Positions 35,658 through 45,010 of a stretch of 64,000 nt of DNA are shown in pieces. Source of the DNA: Pseudomonas sp. P5_109 (GTDB taxonomy: Bacteria > Pseudomonadota > Gammaproteobacteria > Pseudomonadales > Pseudomonadaceae); contig NZ_CP125380.1 of NCBI RefSeq assembly GCF_034009455.1, positions 1,033,001 to 1,097,000 of the forward strand. Reading direction: 5' to 3'. A model generated the notes under the pieces. It ran no database searches and was not told where the DNA came from. It saw only the letters and a program-made list of their open reading frames with translations. Made by a program: the position numbers and the translations under genes. How positions within the stretch are numbered: the first letter of the stretch is position 1; every line of letters begins with the position of its first letter.

Positions 35658-37688
35658 ATGTTTGGTAAATTAAGTTGGGAAGCGATCCCGTTCCACGAAC
35701 CGATCGTGATGATAACCATCTCCATGATCGCGCTCGGTGGTCTGGCGTTGTTCGCTGCAATCACCTACTTCAAGAAGTGGACCTACCTGTGGACCGAGTG
35801 GCTGACGTCGGTCGACCACAAGAAAATCGGCGTGATGTACATCATCGTCGCCATGGTCATGCTGCTGCGCGGCTTTGCCGACGCCATCATGATGCGTACC
35901 CAGTTGGCCATGGCCACCGAGGGTTCGCCTGGCTACCTGCCACCTGAACACTATGACCAGATCTTCACCGCTCACGGTGTGATCATGATCATCTTCATGG
36001 CGATGCCATTCTTCACCGGCCTGATGAACCTTGCGGTGCCGCTGCAGATCGGCGCGCGTGACGTTGCCTACCCGTTCCTGAACTCCCTGAGCTTCTGGCT
36101 GCTGGTTTCCGGCGTAGTGCTGATCAACCTGTCCCTGGGCGTCGGCGAATTCGCCAAGACCGGCTGGGTTGCCTATCCGCCGCTGTCGGGCCTGCAATAC
36201 AGCCCTGGCGTGGGGATGGACTACTACATCTGGGCGCTACAGCTATCCGGGCTAGGTACGACGCTGACGGGGGTCAACTTCCTGGCCACCGTACTGAAAA
36301 TGCGTACCCCAGGCATGAAGCTGATGGACATGCCGATCTTCACCTGGACCTGCACCTGGGCCAACGTCCTGATCGTGGCTTCGTTCCCGATCCTGACCGC
36401 TACCCTGGCACTGCTGACGCTTGACCGTTACATGGATTTCCACATTTTCACCAATGAACTTGGTGGCAATCCGATGATGTACGTGAACCTGTTCTGGGCG
36501 TGGGGTCACCCTGAGGTGTACATCCTGATCCTGCCAGCGTTCGGTATCTTCTCCGAAGTCATCTCGACCTTCACCGGCAAGAAACTGTTCGGCCACCACT
36601 CGATGGTCTACGCATCGGGCGCAATCTCGATCCTGGGCTTCATGGTTTGGCTGCACCACTTCTTCACCATGGGTTCGGGTGCCAGCGTCAACGCCTTCTT
36701 CGGTCTGGCGACGATGCTGATTTCCATCCCGACGGGTGTGAAGCTGTTCAACTGGCTGTTCACCATCTACCAGGGCCGTCTGCGTTTCACCAGCCAGGTG
36801 CTGTGGACCCTGGGCTTCATGGTGACCTTCGCCATCGGCGGCATGACCGGCGTACTGCTGGCCATCCCGGGTGCCGACTTCGTTCTGCACAACAGCCTGT
36901 TCGTGATCGCGCACTTCCACAACGTGATCATCGGCGGTGCGGTATTCGGTTACATCGCCGGTTTCGGCTTCTACTTCCCTAAAGCGTTCGGCTTCAAGCT
37001 GCACGAAGGTTGGGGCAAGGCAGCGTTCTGGTTCTGGATCAGCGGCTTCTTCGTCGCGTTCATGCCGCTCTACGCTCTGGGCTTCATGGGCATGACCCGT
37101 CGCCTGAACGCCACCACCAACCCTGAGTGGGTGCCGTACCTGTACGTCGCCATGTTCGGTGCGGTGATGATTGCCGTGGGTATCGCCTGCCAGCTGATCC
37201 AGTTGTACGTCAGCGTGCGTGACCGCAACAAGCCGGAAAACATGTGCGAACACGGCGACCCGTGGAATGCACACACCCTGGAATGGTCGACCTCGTCGCC
37301 ACCTCCGTTCTACAACTTCGCCGTGCTGCCAAAAGCCGACGTTGTCGACCCGTTCACCGAAGCCAAGGAAAACGGCACCGCGTACAAGGCCCCGGCCAAG
37401 TACGAGCCGATCCACATGCCAAACAACACCGCGACCGGTGTGGTCATGGGTGCTCTGTTGACCGTGTTCGGTTTCGCGATGATCTGGCACATCTGGTGGC
37501 TGGCAATCGCTGGCCTGGCCGGCACCGTGATCTACTTCGTGATCCACGCGGCCCGTGATGATCAAGGCTATATGGTGCCGGTCGACGTGATCGAGCGCAT
37601 CGAAGCCGAGCAGCACAAGCGTCTGGTTGCGGCAGGGAAAATCCCGGCCACCGCCACCCGTGTTGAAACCTCGTTGGAACAGGCTTAA
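35658..37688 (+). CDS. cyoB: Cytochrome bo3 ubiquinol oxidase subunit I
   Basis: 676 residues, about 15 membrane helices. Haem-copper oxidase catalytic subunit: FTAHGVIMI with a low-spin haem His, [14 protein letters not shown] with the cross-linked CuB His and Tyr, WLHHFFTMG with two CuB His, and the haem-ligand region [13 protein letters not shown]. Reduces O2 to water with ubiquinol and pumps protons. It starts 3 bp after cyoA. Confidence 0.98.
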   Translation: MFGKLSWEAIPFHEPIVMITISMIALGGLALFAAITYFKKWTYLWTEWLTSVDHKKIGVMYIIVAMVMLLRGFADAIMMRTQLAMATEGSPGYLPPEHYDQIFTAHGVIMIIFMAMPFFTGLMNLAVPLQIGARDVAYPFLNSLSFWLLVSGVVLINLSLGVGEFAKTGWVAYPPLSGLQYSPGVGMDYYIWALQLSGLGTTLTGVNFLATVLKMRTPGMKLMDMPIFTWTCTWANVLIVASFPILTATLALLTLDRYMDFHIFTNELGGNPMMYVNLFWAWGHPEVYILILPAFGIFSEVISTFTGKKLFGHHSMVYASGAISILGFMVWLHHFFTMGSGASVNAFFGLATMLISIPTGVKLFNWLFTIYQGRLRFTSQVLWTLGFMVTFAIGGMTGVLLAIPGADFVLHNSLFVIAHFHNVIIGGAVFGYIAGFGFYFPKAFGFKLHEGWGKAAFWFWISGFFVAFMPLYALGFMGMTRRLNATTNPEWVPYLYVAMFGAVMIAVGIACQLIQLYVSVRDRNKPENMCEHGDPWNAHTLEWSTSSPPPFYNFAVLPKADVVDPFTEAKENGTAYKAPAKYEPIHMPNNTATGVVMGALLTVFGFAMIWHIWWLAIAGLAGTVIYFVIHAARDDQGYMVPVDVIERIEAEQHKRLVAAGKIPATATRVETSLEQA

Positions 37689-37691
37689 ACC

Positions 37692-38318
37692 ATGTCGAAC
37701 TTAGTGACCAATGCTGGACACACCCATGTCGATGGACATGGGCATGATGACCATCACCACGACTCGGGCGAGATGACCGTATTCGGTTTCTGGCTCTACC
37801 TGATGACCGACTGCATTCTGTTTGCGTCGATCTTCGCGGCGTACGCGGTACTGGTTAACAACGTAGCGGGTGGCCCGTCGGGCCACGACATCTTCGAACT
37901 GCCATACGTACTGGGCGAAACCGCTCTGCTGCTGTTCAGTTCGATCACCTACGGCTTCGCCATGCTGGCGTTCTTCAAGGGCAACAAGAAGCAGGTCCTG
38001 GGCTGGTTGGCCATGACCTTCCTGTTCGGTGCCGGCTTCATCGGCATGGAGATCAACGAGTTCCACATGCTGATCTCCGAGGGCTACGGCCCTAGCCGTT
38101 CCGGCTTCCTGTCCGGGTTCTTCACCCTGGTCGGCACCCACGGTCTGCACGTGACCAGCGGTCTGATCTGGATGGCGATCATGATGTACCAGGTGCAGAA
38201 AAACGGCCTGACGGCGACCAACAAGACCCGTCTGAGTTGCCTGAGCCTGTTCTGGCACTTCCTGGACGTGGTGTGGATCTGCGTATTCACCGTTGTTTAT
38301 CTGATGGGGACTATGTAA
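37692..38318 (+). CDS. cyoC: Cytochrome bo3 ubiquinol oxidase subunit III
   Basis: 208 residues with five membrane helices after a His/Asp-rich N-terminus ([17 protein letters not shown]). Contains the subunit-III motifs [35 protein letters not shown] and [18 protein letters not shown]. Structural subunit stabilising the core. It starts 3 bp after cyoB; its stop abuts the cyoD start. Confidence 0.97.
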   Translation: MSNLVTNAGHTHVDGHGHDDHHHDSGEMTVFGFWLYLMTDCILFASIFAAYAVLVNNVAGGPSGHDIFELPYVLGETALLLFSSITYGFAMLAFFKGNKKQVLGWLAMTFLFGAGFIGMEINEFHMLISEGYGPSRSGFLSGFFTLVGTHGLHVTSGLIWMAIMMYQVQKNGLTATNKTRLSCLSLFWHFLDVVWICVFTVVYLMGTM

Positions 38319-38666
38319 ATGGCTAACGCAGCTCATTCCCAAAATGGCCATGACAGCCACGACGCCGGTCACGGCAGCGTCAAGTCCTACGGCATCGGTT
38401 TCATCCTGTCGGTGATCCTGACCCTGATCCCGTTCGGTCTGGTGATGTACCCGACGCTGCCGAAGTCGATCACCCTGATGATCGTCGTCGCGATGGCCGT
38501 CATCCAGGTGCTGGTGCACCTGGTGTACTTCCTCCACCTGGACCGTTCGGCCGCGCAGCGTAACAACGTGATTGCGTTTGTTTTCGCCGCGATCGTGATT
38601 GTCCTGCTGGTTGGCTTGTCGCTGTGGATCATGTTCAGCATCCACACGTTCATGATGGCGAAGTGA
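38319..38666 (+). CDS. cyoD: Cytochrome bo3 ubiquinol oxidase subunit IV
   Basis: 115 residues, three membrane helices (KSYGIGFILSVILTLIPFGLV; ITLMIVVAMAVIQVLVHLVYFLHL; VIAFVFAAIVIVLLVGLSLWIMF). Small accessory subunit needed for assembly of the oxidase. Its ATG follows the cyoC TAA with no gap. Confidence 0.96.
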   Translation: MANAAHSQNGHDSHDAGHGSVKSYGIGFILSVILTLIPFGLVMYPTLPKSITLMIVVAMAVIQVLVHLVYFLHLDRSAAQRNNVIAFVFAAIVIVLLVGLSLWIMFSIHTFMMAK

Positions 38667-38677
38667 GGTAGATCCGC

Positions 38678-39565
38678 ATGTCCCTTAAGCACTTTATCCA
38701 AATCACCAAACCGGGGATCATTTTCGGTAACGTGCTTTCTGTGGCAGGCGGATTTTTCCTGGCCTCCAAAGGGCATGTCGATCTGGCCATCTTCCTGGCC
38801 GCCATGATCGGCACGTCGCTGGTGGTTGCCTCCGGTTGCGTGTTCAACAACTGCATCGACCGCGACATCGACCTGAAGATGGAACGCACCAAGAACCGCG
38901 TGCTGGTCCAGGGCCTGATCTCCCTGAAACTGGCCCTGATCTATGCGACCGTCCTGGGTGTCGCCGGCGTTGCCCTGTTGTACAAGGTGGCCAACCCGTT
39001 GGCCGCGCTGTTCGCAGTCATCGGCTTCGTGATCTATGTCGGCTTCTACAGCCTGTACCTCAAGCGCAAGTCGGTTCACGGCACGCTGGTGGGCAGTCTG
39101 TCGGGCGCCATGCCGCCGGTGATTGGCTACGTCGCCGTCAGCAACACCTTCGACATGGCCGCGCTGACCCTGCTGGTGATGTTCAGCCTGTGGCAGATGC
39201 CGCATTCCTACGCCATCGCGATCTTCCGCTTCAACGATTACCTGGCCGCATCGATTCCGGTGCTGCCAGTGAAGCGCGGCATCCAGGTGGCCAAGAAGCA
39301 CATCCTGATCTACATCCTGGCCTTCCTCGTGGCGACCTTGATGCTGACCTTCAGCGGCTACGCCGGCATGAGCTACCTCGCCGTCGCCGCGGCCATGGGC
39401 ATGTACTGGCTGTACATGGCCTGGACCGGCTACAAGGCAGTGGATGACACGGTCTGGGCACGCAAGCTGTTCGTGTTCTCGATCTTCACCATTACCGCGT
39501 TGAGCGTGATGATGTCCCTGGACTTCAAAGTGCCGACCGAGTTGCTGCTGACGTATGCGCCGTAA
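38678..39565 (+). CDS. cyoE: Protohaem IX farnesyltransferase (haem O synthase)
   Basis: 295 residues, UbiA-type prenyltransferase with eight or nine membrane helices. The aspartate-rich motif is [18 protein letters not shown], and the second conserved region is [23 protein letters not shown]. It makes haem O, the high-spin haem of the oxidase encoded by the preceding genes. Last gene of the operon, 11 bp after cyoD, ended by a terminator. Confidence 0.97.
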   Translation: MSLKHFIQITKPGIIFGNVLSVAGGFFLASKGHVDLAIFLAAMIGTSLVVASGCVFNNCIDRDIDLKMERTKNRVLVQGLISLKLALIYATVLGVAGVALLYKVANPLAALFAVIGFVIYVGFYSLYLKRKSVHGTLVGSLSGAMPPVIGYVAVSNTFDMAALTLLVMFSLWQMPHSYAIAIFRFNDYLAASIPVLPVKRGIQVAKKHILIYILAFLVATLMLTFSGYAGMSYLAVAAAMGMYWLYMAWTGYKAVDDTVWARKLFVFSIFTITALSVMMSLDFKVPTELLLTYAP

Positions 39566-39585
39566 GCGTCGGACATGCTTTAAAG

Positions 39586-39621
39586 AAAAGCCCCGCCTTC
39601 GAGAGAAGAGCGGGGCTTTTT
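39586..39621 (+). terminator. Terminator of the cyo operon
   Basis: Stem AAAAGCCCCGC / GCGGGGCTTTTT with a 13-nt loop; symmetrical A and T runs make it potentially bidirectional. Confidence 0.92.
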
Positions 39622-39675
39622 GTTGGGGGAAGTCGCAAGGGCTGCTCGTCAGGTAGATGTTTCGATGGTTGCCTG

Positions 39676-39698
39676 ACTATAGGCAATTTGCTTATAGT
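39676..39698 (+). promoter_or_regulatory. Palindromic operator/promoter of the toxin-antitoxin pair
   Basis: ACTATAGGCAA-T-TTGCTTATAGT is an 11-bp inverted repeat with one mismatch, ending 6 bp before the toxin start. It overlaps a possible promoter (TTGCCT at 39669, TATAGT at 39693, 18-bp spacer). Binding by the HTH antitoxin, giving autorepression, is inferred. Confidence 0.7.
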
Positions 39699-39704
39699 TG
39701 GCTA

Positions 39705-40049
39705 ATGCGAACCGTATTCTTCGAAACCACATCTTTCACTGCTACCGTTGGTAATTATCTGACGGACGATGAGTATCGTGCGTTGCAGTCGCACATGCAG
39801 TTGAACCCGCAAGCGGGTGATGTCATGCCTCGAACAGGCGGTTTCCGAAAGCTGCGTTGGGCTGATGGACGCCGAGGTAAAGGTAGGCGAGGTGGCTTGC
39901 GGGTTATCTATTATTGGCTTATGAATGATGGCCAGTTCTGGATGTTTGCAATTTATGACAAAGATGAGCTTGAGAATTTGACCGCCGACCAAGAGAAGGT
40001 GCTCAAGAAAGCCATAGAGACAGAGTTGAAAAAACGAGGTACCCCATGA
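39705..40049 (+). CDS. RelE/HigB-like toxin
   Basis: 114 residues, MRTVFFETTSFTATVGNYLTDDEY... The RelE/HigB fold of mRNA interferases is recognised from FRKLRWADGRRGKGRRGGLRVIYYWL, rich in basic residues, and the C-terminal MFAIYDKDELENLTADQEKVLKKAIE. The order toxin then HTH antitoxin, with a 4-bp ATGA overlap, is the higBA-type arrangement. There is almost no leader after the operator, and no clear Shine-Dalgarno precedes the ATG. A longer frame begins at 39657 but would include the operator. Confidence 0.85.
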   Translation: MRTVFFETTSFTATVGNYLTDDEYRALQSHMQLNPQAGDVMPRTGGFRKLRWADGRRGKGRRGGLRVIYYWLMNDGQFWMFAIYDKDELENLTADQEKVLKKAIETELKKRGTP

Positions 40050-40360
40050 AAAAACGCGACCTGTTTGCAGAGTTGATGCAGGGCGTTGATGAGATGGCGG
40101 CTCAACGCGAAGGCAAGATTACATTGCGCAATACGGTTGTGGAGGACATCCCTGCACCTGAGGTGGGGGCGCAAGAAATCGTTGCGCTACGGGAAAAGCT
40201 ACACATGTCCCAGGCTGTTTTCGCCAAGCGAATTCGAACCAGTCCCAGCACCCTGAGAAACTGGGAGCAGGAAAAGTCGAAGCCCAATGCTCAGGCCGCC
40301 TTGCTGATCAGGCTGGTTGAGAAGTTTCCGGATATGGTTGATCGACTGGCAGTCGTCTGA
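40046..40360 (+). CDS. HigA/NadS-like XRE family antitoxin
   Basis: 104 residues. N-terminal toxin-binding segment (MKKRDLFAELMQGVDEMAAQREGK), then a Cro/C1-type helix-turn-helix (EIVALREKLHMSQAVFAKRIRTSPSTLRNWEQEKSKPNAQAALLIRLVE region, about 46-95). The start overlaps the toxin stop by four bases. It neutralises the toxin and probably represses the shared promoter. Confidence 0.87.
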   Translation: MKKRDLFAELMQGVDEMAAQREGKITLRNTVVEDIPAPEVGAQEIVALREKLHMSQAVFAKRIRTSPSTLRNWEQEKSKPNAQAALLIRLVEKFPDMVDRLAVV

Positions 40361-40380
40361 TCACATCGTCGAATATCTGA

Positions 40381-40417
40381 AAAGCCCCGCGTTTCAAACG
40401 AAACGCGGGGCTTTTTC
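40381..40417 (+). terminator. Terminator between the antitoxin and DUF3077 genes
   Basis: A 12-bp stem GCCCCGCGTTTC / GAAACGCGGGGC with loop AAAC, flanked by AAAA and TTTTT; it serves both convergent genes. Confidence 0.93.
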
Positions 40418-40419
40418 AT

Positions 40420-40698
40420 TCACGCGCGGTTGTTACACGTTGCATCGAGCACCTTCACCACGTCGTCGATGATTGCCTTGCTCATGTCCTGCAAAAAATG
40501 TGAGGCCCAAGCGTGCCGGTCGGAGTCGCGAACGATGGCGGCATCTGAGGCGAGCAGTTTTGCGAGGTGGAGCAGGTCGGAGGCGTGGTAGAGGGCTTCG
40601 ATCACCGGGACACCGGCGTTGATGCGGAACAGGGGGTCGTTGGCGTGGTAGGAGAAGGGGGTGAGGCCGATGGTTTTGAGGTCTTGGGGATTGGTCAT
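40420..40698 (-). CDS. DUF3077 domain protein
   Basis: 92 residues, soluble, matching the small DUF3077 family of Pseudomonas (FRINAGVPVIEALYHASDLLHLAKLLASDAA). Mostly helical. Function unknown. AGGTGA lies 7 bp before the ATG. Convergent with the antitoxin gene across a shared terminator. Confidence 0.8.
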   Translation of the reverse strand: MTNPQDLKTIGLTPFSYHANDPLFRINAGVPVIEALYHASDLLHLAKLLASDAAIVRDSDRHAWASHFLQDMSKAIIDDVVKVLDATCNNRA

Positions 40699-40831
40699 TG
40701 GGCTTCACCTCTTGTTGGGCTGGAGATGGAGGGGCATTGCACGAGTGTGTAGACACAAAAAAGCGCCGGCAATCGTAGCGATCCGGTGGCCGGGGATCTC
40801 ATTGGGCACCGCAACCCCTGTGGCAGCGGGC

Positions 40832-40954
40832 CTGTGGCGAGGGAGCTTGCTCCCGTTCGGCTGCGCAGCAGTCGTAAGTCTGCGGATGCGGTGTTTCTGA
40901 ATGAACGCAGGGGAGCGCTTCGCACTCCAGCGGGAGCAAGCTCCCTCGCCACAG
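40832..40954. repeat. BIME of the GTGGCGAGGGAGCTTGC type
   Basis: TGTGGCGAGGGAGCTTGCTC ... GAGCAAGCTCCCTCGCCACA at the ends of a 123-bp element; same family as 30061-30180. Confidence 0.9.
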
Positions 40955-40970
40955 AAGAGGTGACTGTCAG

Positions 40971-42389
40971 TTACTTAAGTGGTTTTTCGAGCAACCGGAA
41001 AAACCGTTCCCGCACCTGCAAGCTGTCGCTGTGAGCCACGTTGAAGCGCAGGAACTGGCTGGCATTCGGGGCTTTGCTCAGCAAGGTACCCGGCGCCAAT
41101 ACCATCTTGTTCTCCAGCCCCTGGCGAGCCAGGTTCTCGGCATGCAAGCCCTCCGGTAACCGCGCCCAGATAAACACACCTTCGCCGGGCAACGAGGAAA
41201 GCGAGCACCCAGCCTCCGCCAGCCAACCGGCCACACGACTATTGGATTCATACAACCGATCCACCGTGCGCCGCGCATGTTTGGCATAGCTGCCATCGCT
41301 GAGCATGGTGCAGGTGATCTGCTCCGCCAGTTCCGAGGTCACGCCGCCGCAGGCCATTTTCAGGGCAACCATTCGCGCTGCCAGTTGCGGTGACAGTACG
41401 GTGTAGCTGACCCGACTGTTGGCGGTCAGGGTCTTCGAGAAGCCCGACACATAACTCACGTTGTCCAGCCCGCTGGCCGCCAGGCGCGGGGTGCGGCGTT
41501 GCTGGATGTCGCAGTACAGATCGTCTTCGACGATGTGGAAACCATGGCGGTGGCTCAGTTCCAGCAAGCGGTAGACCTGGGCCGGGGTGAACGAGTGGCC
41601 GGTGGGGTTATGCAGCGTGCTGTTGGTCATGTACAGCACGGGTTTGTGGGCGATCAGCAGTTGCTCGAAGGCGTCGAGGTCCATGCCGTCGCAATCGCGG
41701 GCGATGGTGATCACTTTGGCCCCGTGCAGCGCCAGGTTGGCGTGCATGTTGAAGTAGCACGGATCGTCGAGCAGCACGGTGTCGCCGGGTTTGACCAGCA
41801 GGCGCATCAGCAGGTCGATGGCCTGCATGGTGTTGGCCGTGGTGATGATCTGGTCCACCGGCGCTTCGATGCCGAAGGTCGCCAGTTTCACCCGCAGGGC
41901 CTGGCGCAACGGCACGTAACCGCCGGCCACGCCGTACTCGCCCATGCGCAACGACGTCGCTCGCAGGGTACTGCGCACGGCTTTCTGCAATTCTTCGGCG
42001 GGTAGCCACGAGGTCGGCAGGAAGCCGCAGCCGGGGCGCAGCGCGCCGTTGTCCAGCAACAAGGCGCGACGAATCACGCTGAGGGTGTCCTGGGGTTGCA
42101 GATCCGGGCCGGTGCCACTTTTCAGCGCCGCTTCGGAGCGGTGCACGTAATGCCCGGAGCCCTGGCGAGACACCACCAGCCCCTTGGCCCGCAAGCGGTC
42201 CAGCGCATCGACCACCGTGGATTTGCCCACGTTCATCAAGTCGGAGAGTTCGCGAATCGGCGGCAGCTTGGCGCCATGGGGCAGGCCGCCCGTGCTGATT
42301 GCCTGGGTCAGCTGATCGACGATCTGCTGCACCAGCGGCACGCCAGGCTGGAATTCAATGGCGGCAATGACTGCGCGTTGAACCTGCAT
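40971..42389 (-). CDS. MocR-type regulator (GntR HTH fused to class I aminotransferase), divergent from the biosynthetic cluster
   Basis: 472 residues. The N-terminal GntR winged helix (about 10-80; LVQQIVDQLTQAISTGGLPHGAKLPPIRELSDLMNVGKSTVVDAL) is joined to a PLP-dependent fold-type I domain (about 110-470) with the aldimine lysine in SYVSGFSKTLTANSRVSY and LHNPTGHSF. MocR proteins sense PLP plus an amino compound and control adjacent genes. The start lies 149 bp from the divergent MFS gene, and the gap contains two strong palindromes. It is therefore the likely local regulator of the cluster at 42538-51883. Confidence 0.9.
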   Translation of the reverse strand: MQVQRAVIAAIEFQPGVPLVQQIVDQLTQAISTGGLPHGAKLPPIRELSDLMNVGKSTVVDALDRLRAKGLVVSRQGSGHYVHRSEAALKSGTGPDLQPQDTLSVIRRALLLDNGALRPGCGFLPTSWLPAEELQKAVRSTLRATSLRMGEYGVAGGYVPLRQALRVKLATFGIEAPVDQIITTANTMQAIDLLMRLLVKPGDTVLLDDPCYFNMHANLALHGAKVITIARDCDGMDLDAFEQLLIAHKPVLYMTNSTLHNPTGHSFTPAQVYRLLELSHRHGFHIVEDDLYCDIQQRRTPRLAASGLDNVSYVSGFSKTLTANSRVSYTVLSPQLAARMVALKMACGGVTSELAEQITCTMLSDGSYAKHARRTVDRLYESNSRVAGWLAEAGCSLSSLPGEGVFIWARLPEGLHAENLARQGLENKMVLAPGTLLSKAPNASQFLRFNVAHSDSLQVRERFFRLLEKPLK

Positions 42390-42411
42390 TTTACTGGTCT
42401 CTCCGGCAGTA

Positions 42412-42454
42412 AAGTTCGTTGGATTCTATACGAACTTGCCCTGATCAGGACAAG
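42412..42454. promoter_or_regulatory. Double palindrome in the MocR-MFS divergent promoter
   Basis: AAGTTCGT-N10-ACGAACTT (42412-42437) is a perfect 8-bp inverted repeat. It overlaps a second, CTTGCCCTGATCAGGACAAG (42435-42454), symmetric except for one base pair. Likely MocR operator; -10/-35 elements were not clearly resolved. Confidence 0.7.
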
Positions 42455-42537
42455 CCTCTCTCTCTACCATGCTCTTACAGACTTTTCTGAATGTCGGCCT
42501 TGATTGGCGGGCGTTCACCCGGTTCCTGAGGTGCTGC

Positions 42538-43638
42538 ATGAGTGTCGAAACAACGGTCGCGGTGGCCAAGCCGGTCATTAACCTGCGGTTATTCACGATC
42601 CGGATCATCACCGCTGTCTCGCTGTTCGCGGTACTGGGCAAGGCCAACGTCTGGCTCGACACCGCCACCAACAGCATCCTGGCCCTCGGTTATCGCGCCT
42701 TGCTGCTGCTGTTGCCCCTGACTTTACTGGTGCTTGGCCGTCGCTCCCTGAGCGTCACGCTGCTGTGTGCCGGCCTTGGCCTGGTGTTGCTGGCGCTGAC
42801 CAGCAATCAAGGCATGGTGATGTTTGCCGCCGCACTGTTCGCCTACGGCATTGCCATTGCCGGTTACCTGATCAAGAGCGAAGCGGCGCAGACCAAGGAA
42901 GGCGCGGCCTACAACCGCGTGGCCATGAACATGGGCAGCCTGGTGGCCGGTTTGATCCTGCTGTCGCCATTGCTCACACCTACGATGTTTTTCCTCGGCG
43001 CGGCGGCCTTCGTATTGCTGTGCCTGCCGATCGCCCTCGGTGCGACCTTCACCACCGAACCGCTGACAGCCCGCCCGGCCAGCCAGGCCGGCAGCACCTG
43101 GGGCAACAAACTGCCCTGGGTAATCGCCGGGATCATCATGGGCATCAAGCTGTTCGGGGTGTTCTCGATCCTGCCCCAGGCGATCCTGCTCAAGACCGGC
43201 GAGCTGCCGGCCTGGTACGGCTTGATGCTGATCCTCAACAGTGCCGTGGTGGTCTTCGCCCAGGTGCCGGTGATGAAACTGATCGAGCGCACCGGGCGCT
43301 TCAAGGTGCTCGCGGTGATCGGGATCATCGTCGGTGGGTTTGCGGTGCTGTCGTCGCCGGCGGCGTTTCACGTCGAAACCCTTGCCGGGGCACTGATCTG
43401 GGTAGCGCTGCTGTCGATCGCCGAATGCGCCTTCAGCTACCTCGATTACTTCTCGGTCAAGCAAAACAACATGTTCGTCAAGGAAGTGTCCCTGGGGGTA
43501 GGGGCCGGGCTGACCGTGTTGATCATGCGAGTGGTGCCGGCGCCGTACAACGCGCTGGTCCTCGCCGCCATCGGCGCCGGCGGGATCCTGGCCTGGTACT
43601 GGCTCAACCGTAAATCCAATGCGTCGTTGCATGACTGA
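42538..43638 (+). CDS. MFS-type transporter of the cryptic cluster
   Basis: 366 residues from MSVETTVAVAKPVINLRL; GAGGTG precedes the ATG, and the longer frame from 42469 lies in the promoter. About 11-12 membrane helices. MFS-like loops are weakly conserved (LIERTGRFKVLAVIG resembles the loop after helix 8), so the family call rests mainly on topology. First gene of the plus-strand cluster, divergent from the MocR gene. Export of the cluster product, or import of a precursor, is inferred. Confidence 0.78.
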   Translation: MSVETTVAVAKPVINLRLFTIRIITAVSLFAVLGKANVWLDTATNSILALGYRALLLLLPLTLLVLGRRSLSVTLLCAGLGLVLLALTSNQGMVMFAAALFAYGIAIAGYLIKSEAAQTKEGAAYNRVAMNMGSLVAGLILLSPLLTPTMFFLGAAAFVLLCLPIALGATFTTEPLTARPASQAGSTWGNKLPWVIAGIIMGIKLFGVFSILPQAILLKTGELPAWYGLMLILNSAVVVFAQVPVMKLIERTGRFKVLAVIGIIVGGFAVLSSPAAFHVETLAGALIWVALLSIAECAFSYLDYFSVKQNNMFVKEVSLGVGAGLTVLIMRVVPAPYNALVLAAIGAGGILAWYWLNRKSNASLHD

Positions 43639-43681
43639 GTCATCGCCGTCGCGGATTTCACTTAGCAGGTCGGGGGCATCA

Positions 43682-44962
43682 ATGAATACGACTTCATGCG
43701 TGGTAGTGGTCGGTTACAACGGTAATCGGGTTCACGACATCCGGAAACTGCGCGAGCTGTGCAAGTCGCTCTACAACGCCAGGCTCATCCTGCTGGTCGA
43801 GAAAATTCAGCCCCATGATGATCAGGTGGCCGATCACGTCTGCAGCACTTCGCTGGCCGAGAAGGATGTGGCCGCGTCCCTTGAGCTGATCGTCGGGTGC
43901 CTGAATGCCGACAGCTGGAAGCTGATCGGCGTACTGCCGTTCTCCGATCGTGGCGTGCTGCTGGGCGCCGCGCTGGCCAGTCACTTCGGTTTGCCGGGCA
44001 TCACTCCCGACGAGGCACGGGCGGGCCTGGACAAGCAGATCTTCCGCCGCCTCGAAGCGGCGGCGAGCACCGCCCCCGAAGAATACCGGCCGGTGTTTTC
44101 CGCGCGGATCGAAAGCCTGCCGGAACTGCGCCAGCGGGTCGTCGAACTGGGCGGCAAGGCCTTCATCAAACCGGCCTGCGAAGGGGCGAGCCGAGGCTGC
44201 CGCGTTATCCATCACCCTTCGGAATGCGATGACGCCTGGCTCGCCCTGAAGCCTTATCGCGAAGGCGGCATCGTCCTTGAAGAGCTGGTGCAGAACGCCC
44301 GTGAATACAGTTGGGACTACGTGGCCGGCAGCACCTGGGTGACTGAAAAAACCACCACCGAAGGCGCCTACCGCGCAGAGATCCAGCAAGTCGTCCCCGC
44401 ACCGCTTGCGGCTGAGGTACAGGCGCGTCTGATGGCAGCCGGTCGGCATATGTTCGGTTTAGTGTCCCGGGACAATGGTGCCTGGCACAACGAAGTATTC
44501 CTGCGCAGCAACAACCTGACCTCCGCCGTGGAAACCAACATGCGCCCCGGTGGCATGCACATCTGGGACCTGGCCAAACGCGCCTTCGTCGATTTCGATC
44601 CGTGGGAGCGCTGGGTACGCTGGGCGGTGGAAGGCAAGACCGAACAGCATGAACCAGTGGCCCGCGGCTATTGCGGCATTCGCCTGCTCAAAGCGCCGGC
44701 CGGCGGCATCTTGCGTTCGACGCCTGACATCGAGGCCCTGGCCCGCGCACTGTGTATCGATCTGGTGGAAGGCCAGTACGCCAAGCGCATCGGCGACTCG
44801 GTCAGCGCGCAGGTCAAAGACAACTTCTCATTCATCGGCCACATCGTGCTGTTCAACGAACACTACGGGCAACTGAGCAACGACCTGTTGCGTCTGGCCG
44901 AGGTGATTGAGTCACGCATCGAGGTAACTTGCCTGGCACCGGCCACCCGCGCCGTGTGTTGA
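43682..44962 (+). CDS. ATP-grasp domain ligase
   Basis: 426 residues from MNTTSCVVVVGYNG with GGGGG upstream of ATG 43682. An N-terminal pre-ATP-grasp Rossmann-like domain (1-105) precedes the ATP-grasp core: GGKAFIKPACEGASRGCRVI for nucleotide binding, IVLEELVQNAREYSWDYV, and the Mg-binding strand SAVETNMRPGGMHIWDL. This resembles L-amino-acid ligases (BacD-like) that form amide bonds via acyl phosphates. In this cluster it is the only evident condensing enzyme, so it probably couples two amino acids or an amino acid and another acid. Substrates unknown. Confidence 0.87.
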   Translation: MNTTSCVVVVGYNGNRVHDIRKLRELCKSLYNARLILLVEKIQPHDDQVADHVCSTSLAEKDVAASLELIVGCLNADSWKLIGVLPFSDRGVLLGAALASHFGLPGITPDEARAGLDKQIFRRLEAAASTAPEEYRPVFSARIESLPELRQRVVELGGKAFIKPACEGASRGCRVIHHPSECDDAWLALKPYREGGIVLEELVQNAREYSWDYVAGSTWVTEKTTTEGAYRAEIQQVVPAPLAAEVQARLMAAGRHMFGLVSRDNGAWHNEVFLRSNNLTSAVETNMRPGGMHIWDLAKRAFVDFDPWERWVRWAVEGKTEQHEPVARGYCGIRLLKAPAGGILRSTPDIEALARALCIDLVEGQYAKRIGDSVSAQVKDNFSFIGHIVLFNEHYGQLSNDLLRLAEVIESRIEVTCLAPATRAVC

Positions 44963-45010
44963 ACAGGCAAGCGCCAACGTTTTTGTATTTCTGATCAGGA
45001 GGTTCGATCA

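Noticed and set aside
36252..37616. 454-codon minus-strand frame within cyoB
   Set aside because: Shadow of cyoB; His/Asp/Gln-rich composition without domains.
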